In this document: positions 16,591 through 24,097 of the stretch, piece by piece
Position numbering within the stretch: position 1 is the first letter of the stretch
How the letters are laid out: every line of letters begins with the position of its first letter
From: Lawsonibacter celer
GTDB lineage: Bacteria; Bacillota; Clostridia; Oscillospirales; Oscillospiraceae
Assembly: GCF_014281125.1 (NCBI RefSeq)
Contig: NZ_JACOEA010000011.1
Span: forward strand, 1-25,046
DNA: 25,046 bases
Reading direction: 5' to 3'
Notes under the pieces: generated by a model
What the model saw: the letters and a program-made list of their open reading frames with translations, nothing else
What the model was told of the DNA's origin: nothing
The model's database searches: none
Position numbers and translations under genes: made by a program

Positions 16591-17187
16591 TCAATTAAAA
16601 CGGTTCATAGCCCGGTCCATGCCCTCCCGGATGCAGCACTCCACCGAGTCGGCGGCCCGCTTGATCGCCTCGTCCATGGTCCGCTTGTCCTCCCCGATAA
16701 ATCTGGAGAGCACCCACTCGGCCATGTCATAGTCCGGGTGGGGCTTCTCCCCCACCCCGATTTTTACCCTGGGAAACTGATCGCTCCCCAAGTGAAGAAT
16801 GATATTTTTCAGCCCATTGTGCCCCCCGGCCGAGCCGCCGCGGCGCAGGCGCAGCTTCCCCACGGGCAGGGATACGTCGTCAGAGATGACCAGCACCCGC
16901 TCCGGGGGCACCTTGTAAAAGTCAGCCGCCTGGCGCACCGCCTCCCCAGAGAGGTTCATATAGGTGACCGGCTTCATCAGCAGCGCCTTGGCGTCCCCCA
17001 CCTGGGCCGTGTTGGTCAAGGCGCGGAATTTAAGCTTCTGCACCGGGGTCCGCGCCCGCTCGGCCAGCTCGTCCACCACCATAAAGCCCACGTTGTGGCG
17101 GGTGGCCTCGTACTTGTCCCCGGGGTTGCCCAGGCCCACAATCAGCCATTCAACCCCGCCGGAATTACTTTTTCTTACAAAAAACAT
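16591..17187 (-). CDS. pth: Peptidyl-tRNA hydrolase
   Basis: This 198-residue enzyme releases tRNA from peptidyl-tRNA dropped by ribosomes. The family motifs are clear: IVGLGNPG, then YEATRHNVGF with the catalytic histidine, PVTYMNLSG, VISDDVSLPVGKLRLR with the conserved aspartate, and GSAGGHNGLKNI. Compared with most Pth proteins, which begin within a few residues of the IVGLGNPG motif, it has about ten extra N-terminal residues; the ATG at 17187 is kept because GAGGGG stands upstream and no other start codon lies nearer. It follows prs by 71 bases, a common neighbour in Firmicutes, and is followed closely by the VanW gene. Confidence 0.96.
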   Translation of the reverse strand: MFFVRKSNSGGVEWLIVGLGNPGDKYEATRHNVGFMVVDELAERARTPVQKLKFRALTNTAQVGDAKALLMKPVTYMNLSGEAVRQAADFYKVPPERVLVISDDVSLPVGKLRLRRGGSAGGHNGLKNIILHLGSDQFPRVKIGVGEKPHPDYDMAEWVLSRFIGEDKRTMDEAIKRAADSVECCIREGMDRAMNRFN

Positions 17188-17210
17188 CTTTTCCCCTCAA
17201 AGCGGCAACG

Positions 17211-17233
17211 GGGGCGGAGCATCGCTCCGCCCC
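17211..17233. repeat. GC-rich hairpin between prs and pth
   Basis: GGGGCGGAGC (17211-17220) and its exact complement (17224-17233) form a 10-base-pair stem with a 3-base loop. No T-run follows on either strand, so it does not look like a normal terminator. It may slow transcription or mark an RNA processing site between prs and pth. Confidence 0.5.
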
Positions 17234-17258
17234 TGTAGGACGCCGTATCGTTTCGTTT

Positions 17259-18215
17259 TTATACAAACAGCTTGGAGACAGAGACCTCTTCATAGATGCG
17301 CTCAATGGCCTCGGCAAACATATGGGCCACGGAGAGGTACTTAATCTTATCACATTTTACATCCGGCTTGGGGGGAACGGTGTCGAGGAAAATGCACTCC
17401 TCCAGCACGCTGTCCTGAATGCGCTGCACTGCGGGGCCGGAGAGCACGCCGTGTGAGGCGCAGGCGGTCACCGACTTGGCCCCGCCGATCTCCACCAGGG
17501 CTTTGGCCGCGCCGCACAGGGATCCGCCGGTGTCCACCATGTCGTCCAGGAGGATGACCCGCTTGTCCCTCACGTCGCCGATGATGTTCATCACCTCGGA
17601 GGAGTTGGCCTTCTGCCGGCGCTTGTCCACAATGGCCAGGGGCATGCCCAGCTTCTGGGCAAAGGCGCGGGCGCGGGCCACGGAGCCCACGTCGGGGGAG
17701 ACCACCATCACGTCGTCCTGCTCGCCGAAGCGATCATGGAAGTACTGGGTGAAGATGGGGGAGCCCAGTAGGTTGTCCACCGGGATATCAAAGAAGCCCT
17801 GGATCTGGTTGGCATGCAGGTCCATGGTGAGCACCCGGTCGGCGCCGGCACGGGTAATCAGGTTGGCCACCAGCTTTGCGGAGATGGGGTCGCGGGGCTT
17901 GGTCTTGCGGTCCTGGCGGGCATAGCCGAAATAGGGCATCACCGCGGTGATGCGGCCGGCGGAGGCCCGCTTGAACGCGTCGATCATAATGAGCATTTCC
18001 ATCAGGTTGTCATTGACCGGCGCGCAGGTGGACTGCACCACAAACACGTCGGAGCCGCGGACGGTCTCATAGATGGAGACAAAATTCTCCCCGTCTGAGA
18101 ACGCGCCCACCTCGGCGTTGCCCAGCTGTACGCCCACTTCCTTGCAAATGGCCTCTGCCAAAGGGCGGTTGGAGGTTCCGGAAAAGATCTTGATATCCTT
18201 ACCGTGTGCGATCAT
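17259..18215 (-). CDS. prs: Ribose-phosphate pyrophosphokinase (PRPP synthetase)
   Basis: This 318-residue class I enzyme makes phosphoribosyl pyrophosphate from ribose 5-phosphate and ATP for purine, pyrimidine, NAD, His and Trp synthesis. It opens with DIKIFSGTSNRPLAEAI, and has the ATP-binding loop PYFGYARQDRK, the metal-binding stretch TMDLHANQIQGFFDIPVDNL and the PRPP loop VILLDDMVDTGGSL. Length is normal (about 315). The ATG at 18215 is preceded by GAGAGGATG. It is the first gene of a minus-strand cluster with pth and probably vanW, dltA, dltC and mfd. Two possible promoters lie in a long leader region. Confidence 0.98.
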   Translation of the reverse strand: MIAHGKDIKIFSGTSNRPLAEAICKEVGVQLGNAEVGAFSDGENFVSIYETVRGSDVFVVQSTCAPVNDNLMEMLIMIDAFKRASAGRITAVMPYFGYARQDRKTKPRDPISAKLVANLITRAGADRVLTMDLHANQIQGFFDIPVDNLLGSPIFTQYFHDRFGEQDDVMVVSPDVGSVARARAFAQKLGMPLAIVDKRRQKANSSEVMNIIGDVRDKRVILLDDMVDTGGSLCGAAKALVEIGGAKSVTACASHGVLSGPAVQRIQDSVLEECIFLDTVPPKPDVKCDKIKYLSVAHMFAEAIERIYEEVSVSKLFV

Positions 18216-18238
18216 GTTCTACATCCTCTCAATTTCTT

Positions 18239-18247
18239 TATATAGCA
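18239..18247 (-). promoter_or_regulatory. Possible proximal extended -10 promoter of prs
   Basis: On the minus strand TGC followed by TATATA (18239-18244) lies 24 bases before the prs start codon. No good -35 is present (GATAAG at the right distance). It contains the CGTGCTATA core also seen before the ATPase and foldase genes. Confidence 0.35.
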
Positions 18248-18369
18248 CGTATTTCCACGCGCTTATCCCGCCCGCGGGCGGGCCCCTTCCTGCTCCAATC
18301 TGCGGCCTCCGCGCCTCTGGCGGCGCCGCCGGCGGGTCCATCTTCCCCTTCTCAATCCTTTACGCCACA

Positions 18370-18378
18370 ATTATACCA
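18370..18378 (-). promoter_or_regulatory. Possible distal extended -10 promoter of prs
   Basis: On the minus strand TGGTATAAT is a perfect extended -10. The -35 is weak. A transcript from here would have a leader of about 150 bases that includes both GC palindromes. Confidence 0.4.
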
Positions 18379-18603
18379 AAGTGCCGGAGAAATTGCATCG
18401 TATTTTTCAAAAAAGTACATATTTCTTTTGCTCTTGGGATGATTGCACAAATTCCGCCTGTTTTGTCCGCGCTTTCCGGATATTTCGCCTCATTCCCCGC
18501 CGCCGGAGCCCGCTCTGTCCGGCCGGAGCGCCCTGCGTTTTCTCCCTTTCCTGCAAAAGAAAGAAATTCATCAGAAAATCTTAAGGTATTTCCCCCGCGC
18601 AAT

Positions 18604-18640
18604 GTGTATACTAAGTGTATTAATTCGCTTCATACACTTA
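18604..18640 (+). promoter_or_regulatory. Promoter -10 with overlapping GntR-type operator
   Basis: TATACT (18607-18612), preceded by TGTG, is a good -10, but the -35 is poor. Immediately downstream TAAGTGTAT (18612-18620) and ATACACTTA (18632-18640) form a perfect 9-base inverted repeat with an 11-base spacer covering the expected transcript start. This placement suits autorepression by the GntR-type regulator encoded 30 bases later. Confidence 0.6.
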
Positions 18641-18670
18641 TCACCCTACCACGCGAAAGGAGCCGGGACG

Positions 18671-19057
18671 ATGATTAGTCTCAACTACCGCGATGCGCGG
18701 CCCATCTACGAACAGGTAAAGGACGGGCTGCGGCATCTGGTGGTCACTGGGGCGCTCCAGGCCGGAGATAAATTGCCCTCCGTCCGTGCGTTGGCCTCTT
18801 CCCTGGCCATCAATCCCAACACCATTCAGCGGGCCTACGAGTCCCTGGAACACGAGGGCTATCTCTACACCGTCATGGGCAAGGGGTCCTTTGCCGCCCC
18901 TCAGGAAGGAGTGGACCAGGCCAGGCGCAACGCCCTTCTGGTCCAGTTTGACGGCGCCGCAGCCGAGCTTTTGTTTCTCGGCATGACGCCGGAGGACCTG
19001 TACCAGCGCCTGCGGGCGGCGGCCGCCCCCGCGCGAGAGGAGGAGCAGCATGATTGA
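18671..19057 (+). CDS. GntR-family transcriptional regulator, YtrA type
   Basis: This 128-residue protein has a GntR winged helix-turn-helix at residues 1 to about 75: PIYEQVKDGLRHLVVTGAL, AGDKLPSVRALASSLAINPN, TIQRAYESLEHEGYL and GKGSF, all typical. The short helical C-terminus (about 50 residues) without a ligand domain marks the YtrA subfamily, whose genes normally precede and repress ABC transporter genes, often induced by cell-wall antibiotics. The ATG at 18671 has GAAAGGAG upstream. It overlaps the ABC ATPase gene by 8 bases. A perfect inverted repeat over its promoter suggests autoregulation of the whole operon. Confidence 0.92.
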   Translation: MISLNYRDARPIYEQVKDGLRHLVVTGALQAGDKLPSVRALASSLAINPNTIQRAYESLEHEGYLYTVMGKGSFAAPQEGVDQARRNALLVQFDGAAAELLFLGMTPEDLYQRLRAAAAPAREEEQHD

Positions 19058-19952
19058 GGCAAACAACCTGGTCAAAACCTTTGACCGCTTTCGGGCCCTG
19101 GACAGCCTGACCATGACGGTCCCGACCGGCTCCATCTACGGCCTGGTGGGCCCCAACGGCGCCGGCAAGTCCACCCTGCTGCGCCATGTCACCGGGGTCT
19201 TCCGCCAGGATTCCGGCACACTGACCGTGGACGGCAGTCCCGTGTATGAAAACCCTGCGGTCAAGGTCCGCATGAACAGCATTCCCGACGAGCTGTACTC
19301 CTTTCTCTCCGCCTCTACCCGGGACATGATGCGTTTCTACCAGGGCTTTTACCCCCGCTTTGACGCCGCCCGCTACCAGGCGCTCAAAGACGTGTTCCCC
19401 ACAGTGGACGAGCGGCAGCCCATCCGCCGTCTGTCCAAGGGCATGCAGAAGCAATCTGCCTTCTGGCTGGCCATGAGCTGCCGGCCGGACATTCTGGTGC
19501 TGGATGAGCCGGTGGACGGCCTGGACCCGGTGATGCGCCGACAGGTATGGAGTCTGCTTATGGGGGATGTGGCCGAACACGGCACCACGGTGCTGGTCTC
19601 CTCCCACAACCTGCGGGAGCTGGAGGACGTGTGTGACCATGTGGGCATTCTTTCCCGGGGAAAGGTGCTCATTGAGCGCTCCCTGTCCGACCTGCAGGAA
19701 AATCTGGTGAAAATGCAGGTGGTGTTCCAGGAGCGGGAGATGCCCCAACTGCCCGCGGATCTGGAGGTGCTCAACGTGGCCCAGGTGGGGCGCATTCACA
19801 CCCTCATTGTCCGGGGCAACGCCACCGAGGTCACCAACCGTCTGGCGGTTTACGCCCCCATCCTCATGGAGGCCCTGCCCCTGACCCTGGAGGAGATCTT
19901 TATCTATGAGCTGGGAGGTGAGGACTATGCGGTCCGTGACATCGTGCTTTAA
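19050..19952 (+). CDS. ABC transporter ATP-binding protein (YtrB-like)
   Basis: This 300-residue ATPase has Walker A GPNGAGKST (Lys40), Walker B ILVLDEP (148-154), D-loop GLDP and switch His186 in SSHN. The ABC signature is RLSKGMQKQ (127-135) rather than LSGGQ, a form common in ABC-2-type exporters. About 90 C-terminal residues after the nucleotide domain are of the kind that follow YtrB/CcmA-type ATPases. It lies between the GntR regulator (8-base overlap) and the permease (26-base overlap), and has a GAGGAGGAG Shine-Dalgarno. It should power the adjacent permease; the substrate is unknown, possibly a peptide or lipid-II-targeting antibiotic as inferred from YtrA-type control. Confidence 0.93.
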   Translation: MIEANNLVKTFDRFRALDSLTMTVPTGSIYGLVGPNGAGKSTLLRHVTGVFRQDSGTLTVDGSPVYENPAVKVRMNSIPDELYSFLSASTRDMMRFYQGFYPRFDAARYQALKDVFPTVDERQPIRRLSKGMQKQSAFWLAMSCRPDILVLDEPVDGLDPVMRRQVWSLLMGDVAEHGTTVLVSSHNLRELEDVCDHVGILSRGKVLIERSLSDLQENLVKMQVVFQEREMPQLPADLEVLNVAQVGRIHTLIVRGNATEVTNRLAVYAPILMEALPLTLEEIFIYELGGEDYAVRDIVL

Positions 19953-21813
19953 CGTTACCCTGTTCCGGAAGAATCTGGCCCGCTTCTGGCCCATCTGGGG
20001 CCTGTACGGGGTCATCTGGTTTTTTCTGATTCCCGTGGCCCTGTTTACCAACCGCAACGCGGACTGGACCCTTTCCCAAGCTCTCCCGCTGGGGTATCTC
20101 CCCATGGTCGGCCTTTGGATGGCCGCGCTCTTCGGCATTTTGGGTGCCATGGCGGTGTTTTCCTATCTCTACGGCAGCCGCTCTGTGGGGCTGCTGCACG
20201 CCCTGCCCGTGCGGCGGGAGGCTCTGTTCCTCACCAACTATCTCTCCGGGCTGGCGTTCTTTTTCCTGCCCCATCTGGCTGTCTTTCTCATCGCCCTGGC
20301 CACTGAGGCGCTGATGGGTATTCTGGTGTTCTCCAGCCTGTTCCTCTGGCTGGTGGCGCAGAGTCTTCTGTGCCTGTTCTTTTACTCCTTCGCCGTGTTC
20401 TGCGCCATGTTTACAGGCCATATCCTCGCCCTGCCCGCCTTTTATGGCATCCTGAACGGTCTGGCCTACGGGCTGGTGACCCTCTTCAATACCATGGCCC
20501 AGGAGTTCCTCTTTGGGTACGTGGGCGTTGACCGCCTGTACGAGGCCGCCGCCTGGCTTACCCCCCTGCTTCAGCTGGCCCGGCACATGAATGTGCGTTA
20601 TGACGAGGCGAATCTGGCCCGTTTCTCCGGACTGAGCTATATCTTTTTCTACGCCTTGGTGGGCGTGGTGCTGGCCGTCCTCGCCCTGCTCGTCTACCGC
20701 CGCCGTCAGCTGGAGTGCGCCGGCGACGTGGTGGCGGTGAGCTGGGTCCGGCCGGTATTCAAGTATGGTCTGGCCGCCTGCTGCGCCGTGGCCCTGGGCA
20801 TGCTGCTCTACAGCATCTTCTATGCCATTACCCCCCACAGCCCATGGACCCTGCTGCTCTTTATGCTCCTCAGCGGCGCATTGGGGTATTTTATTGCTGA
20901 AATGCTGCTGCGCAAGACCTTCCGGGTATTTCACCGGGGCTGGAAGGGTTGTGTGGTGCTGCTGGTCTGCCTGGCCGCGGCCATGTGTGTTATGGAGCTG
21001 GACCTGACCGGCTTTGAGCGCCGCCTTCCGGATGCCGACCAGGTGGCTTCCGCGCGGATCAGTTCCATTGGCTCCTACCCCTCGGACGACTGCAGCTATG
21101 CCGACCTGGAGCTCTCTAAGCCAGACGATGTGGCCCTGCTGGTGCAGCTGCACCAGGCCATTGTGGATCGAAAGGACGAATTGGACGGCGTTGATCTGGA
21201 CGGCTGGATTTCTGAGTCCCGTGACGGCCTGGAGGTACAGACCGCTGGCTTCACCAATTTTGAGATCACCTATCAGCTTAAGAACGGCGGCACCCTCATC
21301 CGCCACTATGCCCTGCCCATCACCGAGGAGGCCCTGAATACCTCCGGCTCCCCGGCCGCCCTGCTGAATCAGCTGATCAACACCCCGGCTCTGACGGAAC
21401 AGGCCTATTTCCACAGATGGGACGAGAACTGCCGTCTGGTGGACATTACCCTTACCAGTGTGTACGATCCGGAGACGGACAGCTACACCGATCTCTATTT
21501 TACCCCCTCTGAGGAGTTGCTTTCCGCTGTCCGGGAGGATCTTCTCTCCGGCGACCTGGGCCGGCGCTATCTGCTGGAGGACGAGGCCCGGCTGGAGAAC
21601 TGTTACCGCAGCGACCTGGTGCTCACCTTTACCGCGCCCGTCAGCGCTCAGTACAACGGCAGACCCGGCTCCGCCGAGGCGGACGTCACCTTTACCATCT
21701 GCATCGGTCTGGAGGCCAGCGCCTCCCGAACGCTGGCCGTCCTGTACGACGCCGCGCCGGAGCTGACCGCCGACCGGCTGCAGACCCACGCGGACCTTGC
21801 GCGTTTCGACTGA
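19927..21813 (+). CDS. ABC-2-type transporter permease with large soluble C-terminal domain
   Basis: This 628-residue protein has about eight or nine hydrophobic segments in its first 360 residues, then a soluble region of about 260 residues (from near LDLTGFERRLPDAD to the end) rich in acidic and Tyr/Thr residues with no further membrane helix. By position it is the permease partner of the ATPase just upstream. The ATG at 19927 is chosen because GGAGGTGAGG precedes it at six bases, better than an in-frame ATG at 19906. The soluble tail probably faces outside the cell and could bind ligand or envelope material; I recognise no known fold in it. A terminator follows. Confidence 0.85.
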   Translation: MRSVTSCFNVTLFRKNLARFWPIWGLYGVIWFFLIPVALFTNRNADWTLSQALPLGYLPMVGLWMAALFGILGAMAVFSYLYGSRSVGLLHALPVRREALFLTNYLSGLAFFFLPHLAVFLIALATEALMGILVFSSLFLWLVAQSLLCLFFYSFAVFCAMFTGHILALPAFYGILNGLAYGLVTLFNTMAQEFLFGYVGVDRLYEAAAWLTPLLQLARHMNVRYDEANLARFSGLSYIFFYALVGVVLAVLALLVYRRRQLECAGDVVAVSWVRPVFKYGLAACCAVALGMLLYSIFYAITPHSPWTLLLFMLLSGALGYFIAEMLLRKTFRVFHRGWKGCVVLLVCLAAAMCVMELDLTGFERRLPDADQVASARISSIGSYPSDDCSYADLELSKPDDVALLVQLHQAIVDRKDELDGVDLDGWISESRDGLEVQTAGFTNFEITYQLKNGGTLIRHYALPITEEALNTSGSPAALLNQLINTPALTEQAYFHRWDENCRLVDITLTSVYDPETDSYTDLYFTPSEELLSAVREDLLSGDLGRRYLLEDEARLENCYRSDLVLTFTAPVSAQYNGRPGSAEADVTFTICIGLEASASRTLAVLYDAAPELTADRLQTHADLARFD

Positions 21814-21839
21814 TCCCCTGTCTGCATCCCCTGCTTTTC

Positions 21840-21872
21840 AGCCGCCCCGGGCGCTCCGGGGCGGCTCTTTTT
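21840..21872 (+). terminator. Rho-independent terminator of the GntR-ABC operon
   Basis: GCCGCCCCGG (21841-21850) pairs with CCGGGGCGGC (21856-21865) across a 5-base loop, followed by CTTTTTT. It lies 27 bases after the permease stop. Confidence 0.92.
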
Positions 21873-21953
21873 TGCGGCAGGCGGACGGAGCTTTTCCACT
21901 GAATGACCCAAGTTCAATTTCTCTCAAAAGTGTCTATTTCCTTCTTTCTCAGG

Positions 21954-21982
21954 TTGATTTTTTCAGTCCCCGGCGTTATAAT
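21954..21982 (+). promoter_or_regulatory. Sigma-A promoter of the thiolase gene
   Basis: TTGATT (21954-21959), a 17-base spacer and a perfect TATAAT (21977-21982) lie about 58 bases before the thiolase start codon, just after the upstream terminator. Confidence 0.75.
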
Positions 21983-22039
21983 TTGAACTGAAGGGTATTT
22001 CCAGCGCGGAATCAAATAAAATTGGAGGTCTCATCAATC

Positions 22040-23299
22040 ATGAAAGAAGTCTATGTAGTCAATTGCTGCCGTACCGCAGTCGGTTCCTTTGGGGGCAGCC
22101 TGAAGGATGTGCCCGCCGTGGATCTGGGTGCCGCCGTTGTCAAGGAAGCGCTCAACCGCGCCGGCGTGAAGCCCGAGCAGGTGGACGAGCTGATGTTCGG
22201 CTGCGTTCTGACCGCCGGTCTGGGCCAGAACGTGGCCCGCCAGGTGAGCGTAAAGGCCGGCATTCCCTATGCCGTCCCCTCCTACACCGTCGGCATGGTC
22301 TGCGGCTCCGGCATGAAGACCGTCATCGAGGGTGCCCGCGCCATTCTGGCCGGCGATGCCGACGTGATTGTGGCCGGCGGCACTGAGAACATGTCCGCCG
22401 CTCCCTACGCTCTGCCCGCTGAGCGCTGGGGTGCCCGCATGGGCGACAAGAAGGCCGTGGACACCATGATTAAGGACGGCCTGTGGGACGCTTACAACAA
22501 CTACCACATGGGCACCACCGCCGAGAACATCTGCGATGTGTGGGGCATCACCCGTGAGGAGCTGGACGCCTTCGGCGCCGCCTCCCAGCAGAAGACTGAG
22601 GCCGCCATGAAGGCCGGCAAGTTCGCGGACGAGATCGTGCCCGTTATGGTCAAGAAGAAGAAGGAAATGGTGGAATTCAAGGTGGACGAGTTCCCCAAGG
22701 CCGGCGTGACCGTCGAGGGCATTGCCAAGCTGAAGGGTGCCTTCCCCTGCGGCCCCGAGGGTGTCGAGGACGAGATCGTCCACACCTTCCCGGTCACTGA
22801 GTGCCATGAGGCGGACGCCAGGAAGCACGTGCAGCGTGTGACCGCAGCCCAGGCCTCCGGCATCAACGATGGTGCAGCCGCCATTGTGCTGGCCAGCGGC
22901 GAGGCGGTTGCCAAGTATGGCCTCAAGCCCATGGCCAAGCTGGTCTCCTGGGGCCAGGGCGGCGTGGATCCCAAGATCATGGGCGTGGGCCCCGTGCCCG
23001 CCTCCCGTCAGGCCATGGAGAAGGCCGGCCTGAAGATCGACGACATCGACCTGGTGGAGGCCAATGAGGCCTTTGCCGCTCAGTCCATCGCTGTGGCCCG
23101 TGAGCTGCACTTTGACATGAACAAGGTCAATGTCAACGGCGGCGCCATTGCCATCGGCCACCCCGTGGGCTGCTCCGGCGCCCGCATCATCGTCACTCTG
23201 CTGCACGAGATGGCCAAGCGCCCCGACGCCAAGAAGGGTCTGGCCACGCTGTGCATCGGCGGCGGCCAGGGTGTTGCCACCATCTTCGAGAAGTGCTGA
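22040..23299 (+). CDS. thl: Acetyl-CoA C-acetyltransferase (thiolase)
   Basis: This 419-residue enzyme condenses two acetyl-CoA to acetoacetyl-CoA, the first step of clostridial butyrate synthesis. Catalytic residues are visible: Cys88 in VCGSGMK, Asn342 in NEAF, His374 in [16 protein letters not shown] and Cys405 in CIGGGQG. It is about 25 residues longer than usual (about 393). The extra part lies at about 236-266, between LKGAF and ASGINDGAA, and contains Cys and several His. The ATG at 22040 has GGAGG 11 bases upstream. Codon use is strongly biased to C- and G-ending codons and to AAG, as in a highly expressed gene. The CoA-transferase genes follow after a hairpin. A 3-ketoacyl-CoA thiolase of other chain length is possible. 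Confidence 0.93.
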   Translation: MKEVYVVNCCRTAVGSFGGSLKDVPAVDLGAAVVKEALNRAGVKPEQVDELMFGCVLTAGLGQNVARQVSVKAGIPYAVPSYTVGMVCGSGMKTVIEGARAILAGDADVIVAGGTENMSAAPYALPAERWGARMGDKKAVDTMIKDGLWDAYNNYHMGTTAENICDVWGITREELDAFGAASQQKTEAAMKAGKFADEIVPVMVKKKKEMVEFKVDEFPKAGVTVEGIAKLKGAFPCGPEGVEDEIVHTFPVTECHEADARKHVQRVTAAQASGINDGAAAIVLASGEAVAKYGLKPMAKLVSWGQGGVDPKIMGVGPVPASRQAMEKAGLKIDDIDLVEANEAFAAQSIAVARELHFDMNKVNVNGGAIAIGHPVGCSGARIIVTLLHEMAKRPDAKKGLATLCIGGGQGVATIFEKC

Positions 23300-23331
23300 G
23301 CATAGGCAGATAGGCAGTTGCAGTGTACCTT

Positions 23332-23368
23332 GAGGGAGGGGCGCTTCCCGCCCCTCCCTCTTCTTTTT
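23332..23368 (+). terminator. Terminator or attenuator between thiolase and CoA-transferase genes
   Basis: GAGGGAGGGGCG (23332-23343) pairs exactly with 23349-23360 across a 5-base loop, followed by TTCTTTTT. It lies 32 bases after the thiolase stop and 40 before the next start. The downstream genes show only a -10-like TATACA (23380-23385) without a clear -35, so partial read-through is likely. Confidence 0.8.
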
Positions 23369-23407
23369 ACACTGTGCTTTATACATTTAATTAGGAGGGT
23401 ATCAATC

Positions 23408-24097
23408 GTGGCTAAGATTATTTCCGTAGAGGAAGCTGTCTCCATGATTCCGGATGGCGCCAGCATCATGTTTGGCGGCTTCCTGGGCTGTGGCAGCGCG
23501 CACCACATTATCGAGGCTCTGGCCGCCAGCGGCAAGAAGGATCTGACTATCATCGGCAACGACTGCGGCATGGCTACCGGCCCCAACGGCATTGAGTTCT
23601 ATGGCATGGCCAAACTGGTGCACAATCATCAGGTCAAGCGCGTCATTGCCACCCATGTGGGCATGACTCCCGACGTAGGCACCCAAGGCATGGTGGACAA
23701 GACCCTGCAGGTCGACCTGGTTCCCCAGGGCTCCCTGGCTGAGATGATCCGCGCCGGCGGCGCCGGCTTGGGCGGCGTGCTCACCCCCACCGGTGTGGGC
23801 ACCATTGTTGAGGAGTCTCCCCTCTGCCTGGGCAAGCAGACCATCGAGGGCCGTGACTACCTGCTGATGAAGGCCCTGAAGGCCGACATTGCGCTGGTAA
23901 ACGCCCACTATGTGGACAAGGCCGGCAACATGTGGTACAAGGGCACCACACGGAACTTCAACACCGTGGCCGCCACTGCCGCCAACATCGTGATCTGCGA
24001 GGCCGACCACCTGGTTGAGGTGGGCGACATCGAGCCGGAGAACGTGGTTACGCCCGGCGCCTACATCAATTACATCGTGGATGGAGGGAAGCTGTAA
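23408..24097 (+). CDS. atoD: CoA-transferase subunit A (acetate/butyrate--acetoacetate type)
   Basis: This 229-residue alpha subunit of a class I CoA-transferase has the N-terminal IPDGASIMFGGFLGCGSAHH segment and later GTVVEESP-like and KALKADIALVNA sequences typical of AtoD/CtfA/ScoA. The GTG at 23408 is the start: AGGAGGG stands 8-9 bases before it, and the frame upstream has no such site. The stop overlaps the next gene (TAATG). With the beta subunit it would transfer CoA between acetoacetyl-CoA or butyryl-CoA and acetate or acetoacetate. Neighbouring thiolase supports acetoacetate, but the exact acid is not readable from sequence. Confidence 0.9.
   Translation: MAKIISVEEAVSMIPDGASIMFGGFLGCGSAHHIIEALAASGKKDLTIIGNDCGMATGPNGIEFYGMAKLVHNHQVKRVIATHVGMTPDVGTQGMVDKTLQVDLVPQGSLAEMIRAGGAGLGGVLTPTGVGTIVEESPLCLGKQTIEGRDYLLMKALKADIALVNAHYVDKAGNMWYKGTTRNFNTVAATAANIVICEADHLVEVGDIEPENVVTPGAYINYIVDGGKL

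Larger units (their letters stand above)
18216..18670. other. 455-base intergenic region between divergent prs and gntR
   Basis: I see no gene here. The half next to prs is very GC-rich and holds two perfect palindromes, CCCGCCCGCGGGCGGG (18267-18282) and GGCGGCGCCGCC (about 18317-18328), which would fold in a prs leader RNA. The half next to gntR is A/T-richer and carries that gene's promoter and operator. A reading frame upstream of and in frame with gntR is open but lacks a start with a Shine-Dalgarno. Confidence 0.6.

Noticed and set aside
18443..18670. An upstream in-frame extension of the GntR gene
   Set aside because: It would read through the promoter and operator. The ATG at 18671 begins the typical GntR N-terminus and has a good ribosome binding site.
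19900..21789. A 629-codon open frame on the minus strand opposite the ABC permease
   Set aside because: Antisense shadow rich in Gly/Gln/His. The plus strand has the ATPase-permease overlap, Shine-Dalgarno and membrane helices.
22034..23386. A 450-codon open frame on the minus strand opposite thiolase
   Set aside because: Thiolase has intact catalytic motifs on the plus strand; the antisense frame is Leu/Gly/His-rich and has no known domain.
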